NCBI RefSeq assembly: GCF_963678635.1
Contig: NC_087066.1
Coordinates: forward strand, 47,467,129 to 47,531,128
Source: Symsagittifera roscoffensis
Taxonomy: Eukaryota > Xenacoelomorpha > Acoela > Convolutidae
DNA length: 64,000 nucleotides
Reading direction: 5' to 3'
Position numbers and translations under genes: made by a program. The notes beneath the pieces are model-generated. The model did not search any database. It was not told where the DNA came from and saw nothing but the letters and a program-made list of their open reading frames with translations. Shown in pieces: positions 46,893 to 57,124 of the stretch. Position 1 is the first letter of the stretch; every line of letters starts with the position of its first letter.

Positions 46893-47419
46893 ACAAGACT
46901 GCTCGTATCGGGGCGAAGCCCTGAATGTTCCGACTGCCTTGTAAGGTTTATGGAGCAGTAATAACAAAAAAATTAAATAATATAAAATAAAATGAAATTT
47001 TTTTTTTCTAAAATTTGAAATTTTTTATGAAAACCATCCCCCCACACGCCATATAAAGTATAAAAAGATAGATTTCGTTCCTTGTAACAAATCAATTATG
47101 GCAAATAAGCTTCGTTCAACCAATTTGAAACGATTTATAAGACGGATTAAATCTCCGCTTACGCGTTAATAGCGCGAATTATATCGCGCGTTAATTGTCC
47201 CAAATTGGCCAAAATGGCAACCTTCAAACCCTCATAAGTTTACGAAAAATGATCACAGGTGAAATATCTTTTCAAATTTAAGCTCAGGACAACAATACCT
47301 TTTACATGATAAAAAAAATCCGTCAAAAATGGCTAGTTAAAAAGTCGAAATTTGTCTGAAGAAAAAAAACCACCCCGAGCACAAATATTCCGTTACTTTC
47401 GTATCAAAAGTCGGAACAA
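46893..47419 (-). mobile_element. Helentron-like element in TXNDC9 intron 2, copy 3
   Basis: Same orientation as copies 1 and 2, separated by ~285 bp of unrelated sequence. Both terminal stem-loop regions are present, the outer one with a mismatch (CTTTCGTATCAAAAG). Confidence 0.75.
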
Positions 47420-47566
47420 TAAACCGCCATCGTCTTTCAGGCTTCAGCAAGCACTAGAGGACAATGAAACTTGAACCAACTGGCCTTTACAAATCCAATC
47501 TTTTTACGAAATCATTCGCTGCTATATTTTCAAATGCATAAAAAAGCGTCGTTTGTCCATGTATAC

Positions 47567-47826
47567 CTTATGCAGCTTCTTAACGAAGCATGCGATGGAA
47601 GGAATGACTGTGATCTTTAGTCTGTCACAGAGGAACTTGGCCTTCTCCGCGTCTATTCTACAAAATCTAGTCGCGTAGTACTTGGGGGCCAACTGGTGCA
47701 AATAGCGGTCCACTATTTGACATCTCTCAGTGGTGGGTCTGTAAAAGTGGATCACAACGTTGTCGCTTTTACTCCCCTCCCCCTTCAGAAATTCGTGCTC
47801 CGTGTGCTCCCTGTACGTCCCATGAC
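47567..47826 (-). CDS. TXNDC9: TXNDC9, exon 2 (thioredoxin-like core)
   Basis: Acceptor TTGCTTAG, donor AAG|GTATAC. The peptide reads HGTYREHTEHEFLKGEGSKS, NVVIHFYRPTTERCQIVDRY, then EKAKFLCDRLKITVIPSIAC. It matches TXNDC9 along its length, including the single Cys that replaces the thioredoxin CxxC (ERCQIVD), so it is a co-chaperone-type domain rather than a redox enzyme. 260 nt: two bases complete the Gly from exon 1, then 86 codons. Confidence 0.94.
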
Positions 47827-48323
47827 CTAAGCAAGCTACAAGGTCAGCGTGATCACTTCACTAAATCAACTAGTGACCTCCAACTGCTTCTACATTTGGG
47901 GATCGGAAAATGCAAATTTCTTTTGGCCCCAAGATAATTGACGCCAATATGTTTTAGGTACACATTTATGGCATGTTTCATTCGAGTACACTGCAGATTT
48001 GAGAAGAACTGGCTGCTTTGCGTATAAGTTTGGACGAAACTGTTGGCACTTCTGCAACAAGCTAGCAAAAAGCCAAAACTTGGAACAGGATGCACTTGAA
48101 ATAACTTTAGGACGCAGAGAGTACAGAGATCATAAATTCCATTTACAATCATTTAGAGTTTTAACAACCGGGAGATTGCAACGCATAGTGAAGTTGACTT
48201 CCACTCAGAAGTTGTCTTCCAATCAGAACGTTCGGTATTTCAGTGATTTTCTGTATGGCTGAGAATAAAAGATCAAAATGTCCATGAAAACTTTTCAATT
48301 TTTATGAAGGAAAATTTGCAAGC

Positions 48324-48401
48324 TCACGTGATCTTCAGTGCTGCTCTTTGCTTATTTACAAGGTTTCCAGCTATGCTGAAAACACGCTCAGACAGATCAA
48401 A
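48324..48401 (-). pseudogene. hAT transposase dimerisation-domain relic in TXNDC9 intron 1
   Basis: A minus-strand frame reads FDLSERVFSIAGNLVNKQRA then ALKIT and stop. SERVFS-x-AG is the hallmark of the hAT C-terminal dimerisation region. A stop directly upstream and absence of the rest show it is a fragment. Confidence 0.6.
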
Positions 48402-48854
48402 TCAGCTTCAAATTGTAACTAGCTTTGTTGTTTCGTCGCTCGCTGGACGAGCCTATTACGCTAAATAGTTTAAAAAACCTAGAAACACGGGTCAAACAGG
48501 ACAGAACACTCACGGCAGCTTTCGACGGTTTTTCTACGAACGAACGTTCGACTATTAGGTTGCACCACTACCGACAATCATACTCCTCGAATGCGTGATC
48601 ATTTTTATTAGCTCCGTTCCAAAATTTAAGTTTTTGTAAACAACACAAGCATGTAAACATCACAAGGCTCGTTTTTCTATGAACCATGAACCTTTAAAAC
48701 AACCAAATTAATTGGTCTTTAAATTGAATAAATTTATATTTGGAACTCAAGGGCTGATTTTTTAATAACTTAACTACATTTTTAACTACATTTTAATAAT
48801 TTAAACTTCAACAGCTCTTTAAAAACATGGGAGTGTACAATTGACTTGCCGTAC

Positions 48855-49044
48855 CCATGCGCATGAAGTGAAACTTGGCGTCCTGTTCCTTTTTCATGCC
48901 GGCCAGTCTCTTCTGTCTGATCTGCTCCAGGCCCTCGTCGTCCATCTCCTCCAGTCTTTTGATCTCATCGTCAATCTTCTGTTCCGCCACTTGGGCCGCC
49001 TGCAGCAAACTAGCCTCAACCGCCGCCTCTAAATGTCCCGACAT
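48855..49044 (-). CDS. TXNDC9: TXNDC9, exon 1 (N-terminal coiled coil)
   Basis: The gene encodes a 219-aa phosducin-like protein (human 226 aa) that in animals binds the CCT/TRiC chaperonin and modulates actin and tubulin folding. The ATG at 49044 opens MSGHLEAAVEASLLQAAQVA, then a charged coiled coil EQKIDDEIKRLEEMDDEGLE and QIRQKRL, as in the family. Donor ATGG|GTACGG in phase 1 joins to exon 2 to give MRMGHGTYRE. Exons total 190 + 260 + 210 = 660 nt with an uninterrupted frame, so the gene appears intact. Confidence 0.94.
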
Positions 49045-51212
49045 TGCACGTCTGAAATCAGAATATTAACTATCAAAGCTCATGTCACAAATACAATTTT
49101 AACGAGGATAGCCGGTTGTTGTATACAAGTTACACCGACTGTTCCGCAAATGTTCATAAAAAACTACAATTTTTTTTTCAAATTTAGAGTTTTTTTTTGT
49201 GCGTGGCGTGCAGAAAGGATCTGAAGGAAAGCCTAGAACTGTAGCGTAAGCATAATGCAGGCACAACACTTATGTAGGCATAATAAAAAGTTTTCTTCTA
49301 AATATGACTGGAAAAGGCAAAAATAAAGAACAATCTTTTTTTGCAGAATTGTTTTGAAAAAATTTCTTATTCCTAAGTAGGCGCTAAAAAAACTACAGGA
49401 GCAGGGGAGAAACTTGTCACCATCAAGGATTCCAACCCCTCGCTAGCCAAAAGGTCCCCTTTGTATTGTTTTATGACATCTATTTTCGGCCGACCAATAT
49501 TAAAAATTTTCTAAAAGCGCTAATATTTTGTGGCACCTGATTTTGATTACGAAAAAAAGTAAACAAGGATAGCCAGTTCCTGTGCAAGTTTTTGAAAAAC
49601 AATTTCTTTTTGAAAAACAATTTTTTTTTTGTAAAAAGCGTTTTTTTGTTTGTACTATGGGTCTGAACGTAATGAGGATCTGAAAAAAGTCTAAACGTCG
49701 ATAGTAATATTAAATTAGGTACATTTGACAATTTTTCATCATAAAACACATATTACACAGACGAAGCTGAGCTTCGCACCACTTGTGATACAAAACGTAC
49801 AGGGTTTAAACACATGACGCACAAGAACTAGCAAAGAGGATTTCGAACGATGTAACCATTGAAAACAATTCAAAAAACAAAACGGAACATCAAAAGTTAC
49901 TTTTTTAAAAAAATTTTATTGAAGTATTTTCAAAGGGTCTCAATGGCGTTGAACATGAGCATTCGAAAACTTCAAGCCAGGGTGTTATCGATTTGATAAA
50001 TAATATCGTAAAAATATTTAAAAAAACAAAATATATTTGGTAAATAAGCCGCAGGGAATTAAAGCCGGCAGCCAATAAGTTCAAAATCAACCAAAAAATA
50101 TCGGCAAAACGAAATTCATTAAATTATTGGTACTGCATATATAGTATCCACGAGAGCCAAATATATGAACTGAAGGGAAGGTTGTATACACATTTTGAAA
50201 ACTAAAACGATTGCTTAATCGACAACAACAAAGCTGCAAAACCGTCAGCCAGAGAAAAAAATCACATTTCTATAAATATAAGTCCAAGTGGATCTATAAG
50301 TATACATGCAACTGGAAAATGAATGTTGAAAAAAAACACAATGAAATGCAAAATAAGTATCGCAAAATTTTTTATCCAGTAGTAACAAAGCCGAAAACAT
50401 CTGAGCATATACCCTTCAAGGCCAAAAAAAATTCAAGTTCCCCTCTACCTCAAAACACACACGCACACACAAAAAATTGCGCTCATCAGACGTCCCAATA
50501 TGAAGCCACTAAGCCAATATAAAGTAGAACGAAGCCTATTAAGCCGAAAATAAAGTCAAAAATCGAGTTGGAGAAAATACAACCAAAAAAAAGAAAAATT
50601 TGAACAGAACGGATAGATAAAATACTAAAAAACGCAAAACATGCTGAATATTTGCAACCAAGAGAAATAGGTTTGCAACGAGCACAAATAGGCGAAGGAG
50701 TCCAGGAGTGAGTCCTGTGAACTACTACTACTACTAAAAGACTTAAATTCCCTATTTATGGGTGCCAAAAACAAAAGACAATAATGATGGAGTTGTTAGG
50801 CGCGACAGTTTCAGCATTTGCAAGACAGGAACCATGTCCAACTGGACGTCGTGGAAAACTTTGATTTAGCTCGTCGCTGTGCATGCAAGTAGCATCGAAG
50901 GTTCCAACCAAAAAAAAACCATTTTTTTTCTGCAAATTGTTAAGTTTTTTGTTCGTTCGGCTATGAGCGGATCTGATCAAAGCCTAGAAAAAAATAAATA
51001 AAATCGATAGAAAGAAACGAATACGCATATGTGACAACGGTTCTAATAAAAAAAAATCCATAAACATAAAAATTGTTTTTGCTGATTTTTTTCTGAAGGA
51101 TTTTTTCTTTTCTAGAAGGCGCTGAACGATGCTTCAAAAACTAATATTCCTGAAGTAAAACTGTTTTTACAGGAAAAACTCCACTAGATCAATGTTTATT
51201 GAAACTTTCGAG
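49045..51212. other. Intergenic region between TXNDC9 and AMDHD2 blocks
   Basis: No supported gene. 49380-49490 carries an inverted version of the GC-rich end seen at 1.8 and 24.1 kb; 50721-50736 is a (CTA) microsatellite. A minus-strand frame at 50756-50900 (VGTFDATCMHSDELNQSFPR) looks slightly protein-like but has no family match or clear splice sites. Confidence 0.4.
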
Positions 51213-51238
51213 TTACAACTCATCATCCGCGTTATACT
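51213..51238 (-). CDS. Candidate tiny terminal exon of an unassigned minus-strand gene
   Basis: TTTTCAG precedes 51238; the exon would read (CAG) YNADDEL then TAA at 51215-51213, followed at 51200-51195 by AATAAA on the minus strand. It fits in phase 1 after a GTTAGT donor at 51346. The encoded C-terminus ADDEL is not a recognised tag. Support is only splice-site quality, phase and the poly(A) signal. Confidence 0.3.
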
Positions 51239-51346
51239 CTGAAAACATGTGCAAACGCAACAACACACCAAAAAAATTTAAACAGGCAATGCGAAAAGGC
51301 ATTGTTTGAGATAAATCTAACGTCCTGAGGACGCCCGCACACTAAC

Positions 51347-51530
51347 GAAAGAAACAGTACAGCCTGATGGTCAGGTAGCGCTCGCGGCACTCCTACCGGG
51401 TGTTGAAATCAGGCTTCATGCAGTCGATGTTCAGCGCTTCTAACGTTAACAGCTTAGAACAATCAGGATCTTGTCCATAGTTGATAAATTTCTGCATCTT
51501 ATATGCGTGTTGTAAGCCCGCTCCTTCGAT
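51347..51530 (-). CDS. Candidate minus-strand exon with internal TAG (duplicated at 53.25-53.43 kb)
   Basis: One minus-strand frame reads HAYKMQKFINYGQDPDCSKL, LTLEALNIDCMKPDFNTR, then TAG, then ECRERYLTIRLYCFF, with donor GTTAGT in phase 1 before 51347. Composition is protein-like on both sides of the TAG. Either the TAG marks a pseudogene, or CGGTAG is an acceptor and only the last 46 bases (51392-51347) are exonic. The same arrangement is in unit 2 (~53249-53432), including the TAG. I do not recognise the protein. Confidence 0.3.
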
Positions 51531-52512
51531 TTATTCGCTTAACGAGAAATTCAAAATCTTAAACCGGTTTTTCTCTACACTTCGGAATTTTTTTGAAAAA
51601 TTTTAAGAGAGTTCGAATAACGAATACAAAGGCTTTACTATGATACATCAATCGAAACTTCTAACTATTTTTATGTGGTACCTGATTTTACGTTGAAAAC
51701 AAAAGTAGAATACAAAATTAAAACATCCAAATACAATGTCATTCCCCACTTTCAGTGGTCCGAACAAAAAAAATCCCGAAGAAAAAGTTCCTCCCCACTT
51801 TCAGTGGTCAGAAAAACGAAAAAACCCTATCATTATAAGCATAAACTACAAACAATTTACTGGACGCACTTAATGTTGCATGATAATTTAATTTATTTTT
51901 CTTCATTTACGTTTTTCTGTTATAACTCTGAGAAAATTACATTTTACAGCCCAAGTTGTGAGCCATAATGCGAGCTAAAATTCTCCGAAAATTACAACGA
52001 TAGGCTGGAAAAATTTTTTCTCCTGGCCAACAATAAATGGAACAGTTTCTCTCATCTCTAGTCCCAAAGAAGATGAACTAGCAAAGCAATATGGTATTTT
52101 CTTGATATTCATTTCTGCAGTACTTGTACTATGGCAGTTCTTTGGAAATACAGAATACTAGTCTTCTTTGTGAAACTTTGCCTTAGCAGCTAGTTTCAGC
52201 TATATGAGATGAATCATCCTTTTGGCACCCTCCTGCCTAACTTTTGGATAAAAGACTCAAAATGTTTTGCGTTTCTATTGACGAAATGTTTATCTTTCGA
52301 CACAGACTAGCGTTTATCAAATCAGTTGTTCGTTTGGGGAGTAACCTGTAATACAGAAGTCAAAGTGAGCAAAAATTTACATTATTCCCTGATTAGCTCG
52401 ATAAGCAACAAAATAAACAAACTTTGACATCAGTGGCAGGTGGTTAGTTAGCTTCATAACCATCAACTATCTTCTGACGAATGAAACTTCACTTACGCGA
52501 AACTGAGCCAAC

Positions 52513-52702
52513 ATGACTTCTGATTCTAGTACGGAACCAATTACAAAATTTACAAACTGCAAATTGTGTATTAATGGCAGGGAAGTGGAAGACGATTTGT
52601 GGATAAGAGGGGAAGAAATAATTGACAAGCAAACCGCTTTCTACGTCGACAAACAGGCCCCTTCCACAACTATTGACTGCAATGGACTCTACCTCACTCC
52701 AG
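52513..52702 (+). CDS. AMDHD2: AMDHD2 exon 1, upstream copy (1a)
   Basis: Identical in protein to exon 1b at 54413: starts MTSDSSTEPITKFTNCKLCI and ends YLTPG with donor CCAG|GTTTTT, phase 1. Because the duplication also carries the region upstream of the ATG, 1a could act as an alternative first exon from its own promoter and splice to exon 2; splicing 1a to 1b is not expected because 1b has no acceptor at its start. Alternatively it is a silent duplicate. Confidence 0.8.
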
Positions 52703-53210
52703 GTTTTTTTCAAAGCCTGAATATTTTGAGAAGCAAATAACTTTTCAGAGGTAAAAAAAAGAGCATTTAATTGCTATGCAAAATAAATGCTAACTTAGCT
52801 GCAATACAACATTTTTTGAGGAAATTTCGAAAATTGTTCTCTGCTTAATCATCATTTTTTATCATCAAAATAGTCATTCAATTGTGGTTAAATATTACCA
52901 TTTCACAATGGTTCAACCAAATCATAATTTATAAAAAAAAAAGGGTAGATTTATGAGTTGAAATGAGCATCTAACTTAAGTCGTTTACATTGATTCAAAT
53001 GGTCTGATGAACCAAAATTTTGCAACCTGAACTTTTCTTGTCACTTAAGTGAGCCTATCGTAAATTTTTGGCATGCGAATAACATCTGAGAGAGGTTAAA
53101 TCTTATGATATTCTCGAAAAAAAAGATACGTATCGTTTTGGTCACCTAACAGGAAGAAAATCAAAAATGACTGCTTCCTGAAGCAAAACCACCACGCCTT
53201 AAAATTACCT

Positions 53211-55110
53211 AGATAAATCTAACGTCCTGAGGACGCCCGCACACTAACGAAAGAAACAGTACAGCCTGATGGTCAGGTAGCGCTCGCGGCACTCCTACCG
53301 GGTGTTGAGATCAGGCTTCATGCAGTCGATGTTCAGCGCTTCTAACGTTAACAGCTTAGAACAATCAGGATCTTGTCCATAGTTGATAAATTTCTGCATC
53401 TTATATGCGTGTTGTAAGCCTGCTCCTTCGATTTATTCGCTTAACGAGAAATTCAAAATCTTAAACCGGTTTTTCTCTACACTTCGGAATTTTTTTGAAA
53501 AATTTTAAGAGTTCGAATAACGAATACAAAGGCTTTACTAAGATACATCAATCGAAACTTCTAACTATTTTTATGTGGTACCTGATTTTACGTTGAAAAC
53601 AAAAGTAGAATACAAAATTAAAACATCCAAATACAATGTCATTCTCCACTTTCAGTGGTCCGAACAAAAAAAATCCCGAAGAAAAAGTTCCTCCCCACTT
53701 TCAGTGGTCAGAAAAACGAAAAAACCCTATCATTATAAGCATAAACTACAAACAATTTACTGGACGCACTTAATGTTGCATGATAATTTAATTTATTTTT
53801 CTTCATTTACGTTTTTCTGTTATAACTCTGAGAAAATTACATTTTACAGCCCAAGTTGTGAGCCATAATGCGAGCTAAAATTCTCCGAAAATTACAACGA
53901 TAGGCTGGAAAAATTTTTTCTCCTGGCCAACAATAAATGGAACAGTTTCTCTCATCTCTAGTCCCAAAGAAGATGAACTAGCAAAGCAATATGGTATTTT
54001 CTTGATATTCATTTCTGCAGTACTTGTACTATGGCAGTTCTTTGGAAATACAGAATACTAGTCTTCTTTGTGAAACTTCGCCTTAGCAGCTAGTTTCAGC
54101 TATATGAGATGAATCATCCTTTTGGCACCCTCCTGCCTAACTTTTGGATAAAAGACTCAAAATGTTTTGCGTTTCCATTGACGAAATGTTTATCTTTCGA
54201 CACAGACTAGCGTTTATCAAATCAGTTGTTCGTTTGGGGAGTAACCTGCTATACAGAAGTCAAAGTGAGCAAAAATTTACATTATTCCCTGATTAGCTCG
54301 ATAAGCAACAAAATAAACAAACTTTGACATCAGTGGCATGTGGTTAGTTAGCTTCATAACCATCAACTATCTTCTGACGAATGAAACTTCACTTACGCGA
54401 AACTGAGCCAACATGACTTCTGATTCTAGTACGGAACCAATTACAAAATTTACAAACTGCAAATTGTGTATTAATGGCAGGGAAGTGGAAGACGATTTGT
54501 GGATAAGAGGGGAAGAAATAATTGACAAGCAAACCGCTTTCTACGTCGACAAACAGGCCCCTTCCACAACTATTGACTGCAATGGACTCTACCTCACTCC
54601 AGGTTTTTTTCAAAGCCTGAATATTTTGAGAAGCAAATAACTTTTCAGAGGTAAAAAAAAAGAGCATTTAATTGCTATGCAAAATAAATGCTAACTTAGC
54701 TGCAATACAACATTTTTGAGGAAATTTCGAAAATTGTTCTCTGCTTAATCATCATTTTTTATCATCAAAATAGTCATTCAATTGTGGTTAAATATTACCA
54801 TTTCACAATGGTTCAACCAAATCATAATTTATTTAAAAAAAAGGGTAGATTTATGAGTTGAAATGAGCATCTAACTTAAGTCGTTTACATTGATTCAAAT
54901 GGTCTGATGAACCAAAATTTTGCAACCTGAACTTTTCTTGTCACTTAAGTGAGCCTATCGTAAATTTTTGGCATGCGAATAACATCTGAGAGAGGTTAAA
55001 TCTTATGATATTATCGAAAAAAAAGATACGTATCGTTTTGGTCACCTAACAGGAAGAAAATCAAAAATGACTGCTTCCTGAAGCAAAACCACCACGCCTT
55101 AAAATTACCT
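53211..55110 (+). repeat. Recent tandem duplication, unit 2
   Basis: Second unit, starting AGATAAATCTAACG exactly where unit 1 ends at AAAATTACCT. It ends at the same AAAATTACCT (55101-55110), after which LINE-derived sequence begins. Confidence 0.92.
54413..54602 (+). CDS. AMDHD2: AMDHD2 exon 1, downstream copy (1b)
   Basis: This is the first coding exon of N-acetylglucosamine-6-phosphate deacetylase, which hydrolyses GlcNAc-6-P to glucosamine-6-P and acetate in cytosolic amino-sugar recycling. It encodes the N-terminal beta-sandwich start: TKFTNCKLCINGREVEDDLW, then DCNGLYLTPG, the usual approach to the G-x-I-D-x-Q-x-N-G motif in exon 2. The ATG follows CTGAGCCAAC. Donor CCAG|GTTTTT in phase 1 joins to 57125 over a 2.5-kb intron holding a LINE. 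The full protein from 1b or 1a plus exons 2-4 is 424 aa (human 409). Confidence 0.9.
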
Positions 55111-55112
55111 AA

Positions 55113-57115
55113 ATTTGGTACCATTCATCATGAGCAGGAAGACATGGTTGCCATTATTTTCGTTCGGAACATGGTCACCAAGGCGTCTTAACAGTGGATT
55201 TTGAGAACGCTTTCAACACGCTAGACCGCACCGAGATCCTCCTTCAAGTTCGCAACCGTCTTCTCGGTCTCTCCGCCTTTGTTGAGTTTACCTACGGTCA
55301 CCACAGTCGTCTGCTGTTCGAGGATGTCATTCTCAACAGCGAGAAAGGAGTTCATCAGGGGGATCCGCTAGGGCCTCTCATTTTTGCGGTCACCCTGCAC
55401 TCTCTTGTCGAATCTCTCAAGTCGGAAGTCCCCGGTCTCACCCTCAACTGCTGGTACCTTGATGATGGTATTTGTGCCGGCGACGAAGACTCCTTGCTCA
55501 AGGCTCTCGAATTCATCATTTCCAACGGCTTGCATCTCGGCCTCAAAGTCAAGCACAGTAAGTGTGAGTTGTGGGCCCCTGTGGAGTTCTCGTCCATCCC
55601 CGTTTCTATCCCGAGAGCAGCGTCTAATGGCTTCGAGCTTCTTGGCGCCCCCATTGGTGATACTGAGTTCTCAGTTAAAGTCCTGGACAAACGCATCTCG
55701 AAAGCCACCAAATGTCTTGCAAAGCTACCTCTTCCTGATGACCCCCAGCTCTCACTTGGCATCACTCGCACTTGCCTTGCTGCTCCCAAGCTGACGTACT
55801 CTCTTCGCACTCAGCCGCCCTCTCAGCCTGTCGCAGCTTCCCTGCAAGTTTTTGATGAACTCCTCCGCGATGCTCTTTCTGTCATAGTTGGCTCACCTGT
55901 TCCTGATCTTGCCTGGTCCCAGTCTTCCCTGCCTATCAAAGATGGCGGACTTGGCGTCCGGCAAGCTCGCGACCAACACATCCCTGCCTTCCTAGGGTCT
56001 TCGTGTCAGTCAGCTCATTTGGTCTCGTTTCTTACCGAATGCGACATCACTGATACGCCGGAGTTCCTGTGTGCCTCTAACGACTTCCGTGAACAGTCTG
56101 GAAGCGTTAACACTCCCGGTTTTACTCAAGAAGCTTTCCAAGAGAAACTCGATAAGGCCACCTACAACGCTTTCTTCTCGTCTCTTCCCGATTCCCGCGA
56201 GCAAGCTCGTCTTCAGTCGCTCTCTCTGCCTTACGCTGGCGCTTGGCTTACCGCAGTCCCCATTAAAGGTCTTGGCCTGCACCTGCTTCCTGCTGAGTTC
56301 CAAGCTGCTGTCAGATACCGCCTTGGTCTTCCTGTGTTCGCGTCTGCTCGTAGGTGCCCCGCGTGTCCGTCTGGCATTCTGGACGTCCTCGGGGACCACG
56401 CTGTCACTTGTGGGGGGAGTGGTGGCCGGATCTCCCGTCACGACAGACTACGGGACATTATTTTCAATGCTACCACGGCTGCCTCTTTAGCCCCCATCAA
56501 GGAGCAACGGAACCTCATCCCTGGAGAACGGTCCAAACCCGGCGATATTTTTGTCCCTACTTGGAGCGCTGGTCGCCCAGCTGCTTTCGACGTCACCGTG
56601 ACATCCCCGCTGCAGTTATCTCTTCTCTCTCGTGCGGCGGAGACCCCCGGGGCATCCCTGGAAGTTGCTGAGGACCGCAAATTTTCGAAACACGAGAAAA
56701 ACTGTGAGGAATCAGTTTTTTCCCGTTAGCAGTCGAAACGCTCGGGGGTTGGTCCGCTTTAGCTATCAAAACCCTCAAGTCAGTTGCTATCCTCGCTGAT
56801 GCCAGACGTTCTGGTTCACGTGACGCTCGTGTTGCCCCAGTTCGCCTTCTCCAGAGCCTCTCAGTGTGCCTCATGAGAGGAAACGCCACTATGATTGTCA
56901 GTCGGGCCATCTAGTCTTGTGCAGTTTATTACGTTTTTGCCTTCCCAATTCTGGTGCTCCTTTGTTCCTTTGCTGTTAGTGCATTCCCCCTCTCTTTTCA
57001 ATCCTCAATGGTTCATCCCACATTTGTTGTTTGTTTTGTATTTGTATTCGGTGTTTGTTTGTTGCGTATTCGGTAATTATATATTTCACTATTCATTCCG
57101 CATCAGTACATTATT
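55113..57115 (+). mobile_element. 5'-truncated LINE with restriction-like endonuclease, in AMDHD2 intron 1
   Basis: LINE sequence runs from directly after the duplication end to a T-rich 3' untranslated part just before the AMDHD2 exon 2 acceptor (exact 3' limit unclear). Base composition (about half G+C, C-rich wobble positions) contrasts sharply with the AT-rich surroundings, which suggests a recent arrival or very different codon bias. Confidence 0.85.
55194..56914 (+). pseudogene. RT plus restriction-like endonuclease ORF, truncated, one frameshift
   Basis: The frame begins within RT at LTVDFENAFNTLDR (motif A, catalytic D), followed by GVHQGDPLGPLIF (motif B) and CWYLDDGICAG (motif C, YLDD). 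Later there is a C-x2-C-x10-H-x3-C zinc knuckle (CPACPSGILDVLGDHAVTC), RISRHDRLRD, and the endonuclease core KPGDIFVPTWSAGRPAAFDV with its two Asp, as in R2/NeSL/CRE-type LINEs. The frame closes at 56729, but the family C-terminus (LAVETLGGWSALAIKTL to VCLMRGNATMIVSRAI, stop at 56914) continues in another frame from ~56726, so one indel near 56690-56725 broke it. The N-terminus and early RT motifs are missing. Confidence 0.88.
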
Positions 57116-57124
57116 TTCGTTTAG

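Larger units (their letters stand above)
51309..53210 (+). repeat. Recent tandem duplication, unit 1 (~1902 bp)
   Basis: Repeats almost base for base in 53211-55110 with only a few substitutions and 1-2-base indels (for example GTTGAAATC/GTTGAGATC, GAAACTTTG/GAAACTTCG). Each unit contains AMDHD2 first coding exon, its upstream region and a minus-strand exon candidate. It could be real or a haplotype-assembly artefact. Confidence 0.92.

Noticed and set aside
47999-48262. 87-codon plus-strand ORF in TXNDC9 intron 1
   Set aside because: No recognisable motifs or splice sites; probably part of a decayed transposon near the hAT relic.
48841-49069. Plus-strand ORFs over the TXNDC9 first exon
   Set aside because: Antisense shadows; the minus-strand frame matches TXNDC9 with consistent splice phases.
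51675-51968. 97-codon ORF repeated at 53575-53868
   Set aside because: It is duplicated only because it lies in the tandem duplication; a local CCCCACTTTCAGTGGTC repeat and AT-rich composition argue against coding.
55384-56671. Long overlapping ORFs on both strands (for example 55355-55810 minus and 56010-56441 minus)
   Set aside because: They are shadows of the GC-rich LINE ORF in other frames and show no domain of their own.
56690-56730. Programmed frameshift in the RLE-LINE
   Set aside because: The T-run does not form a canonical slippery heptamer in the zero frame, so a simple indel or sequencing error is more likely.
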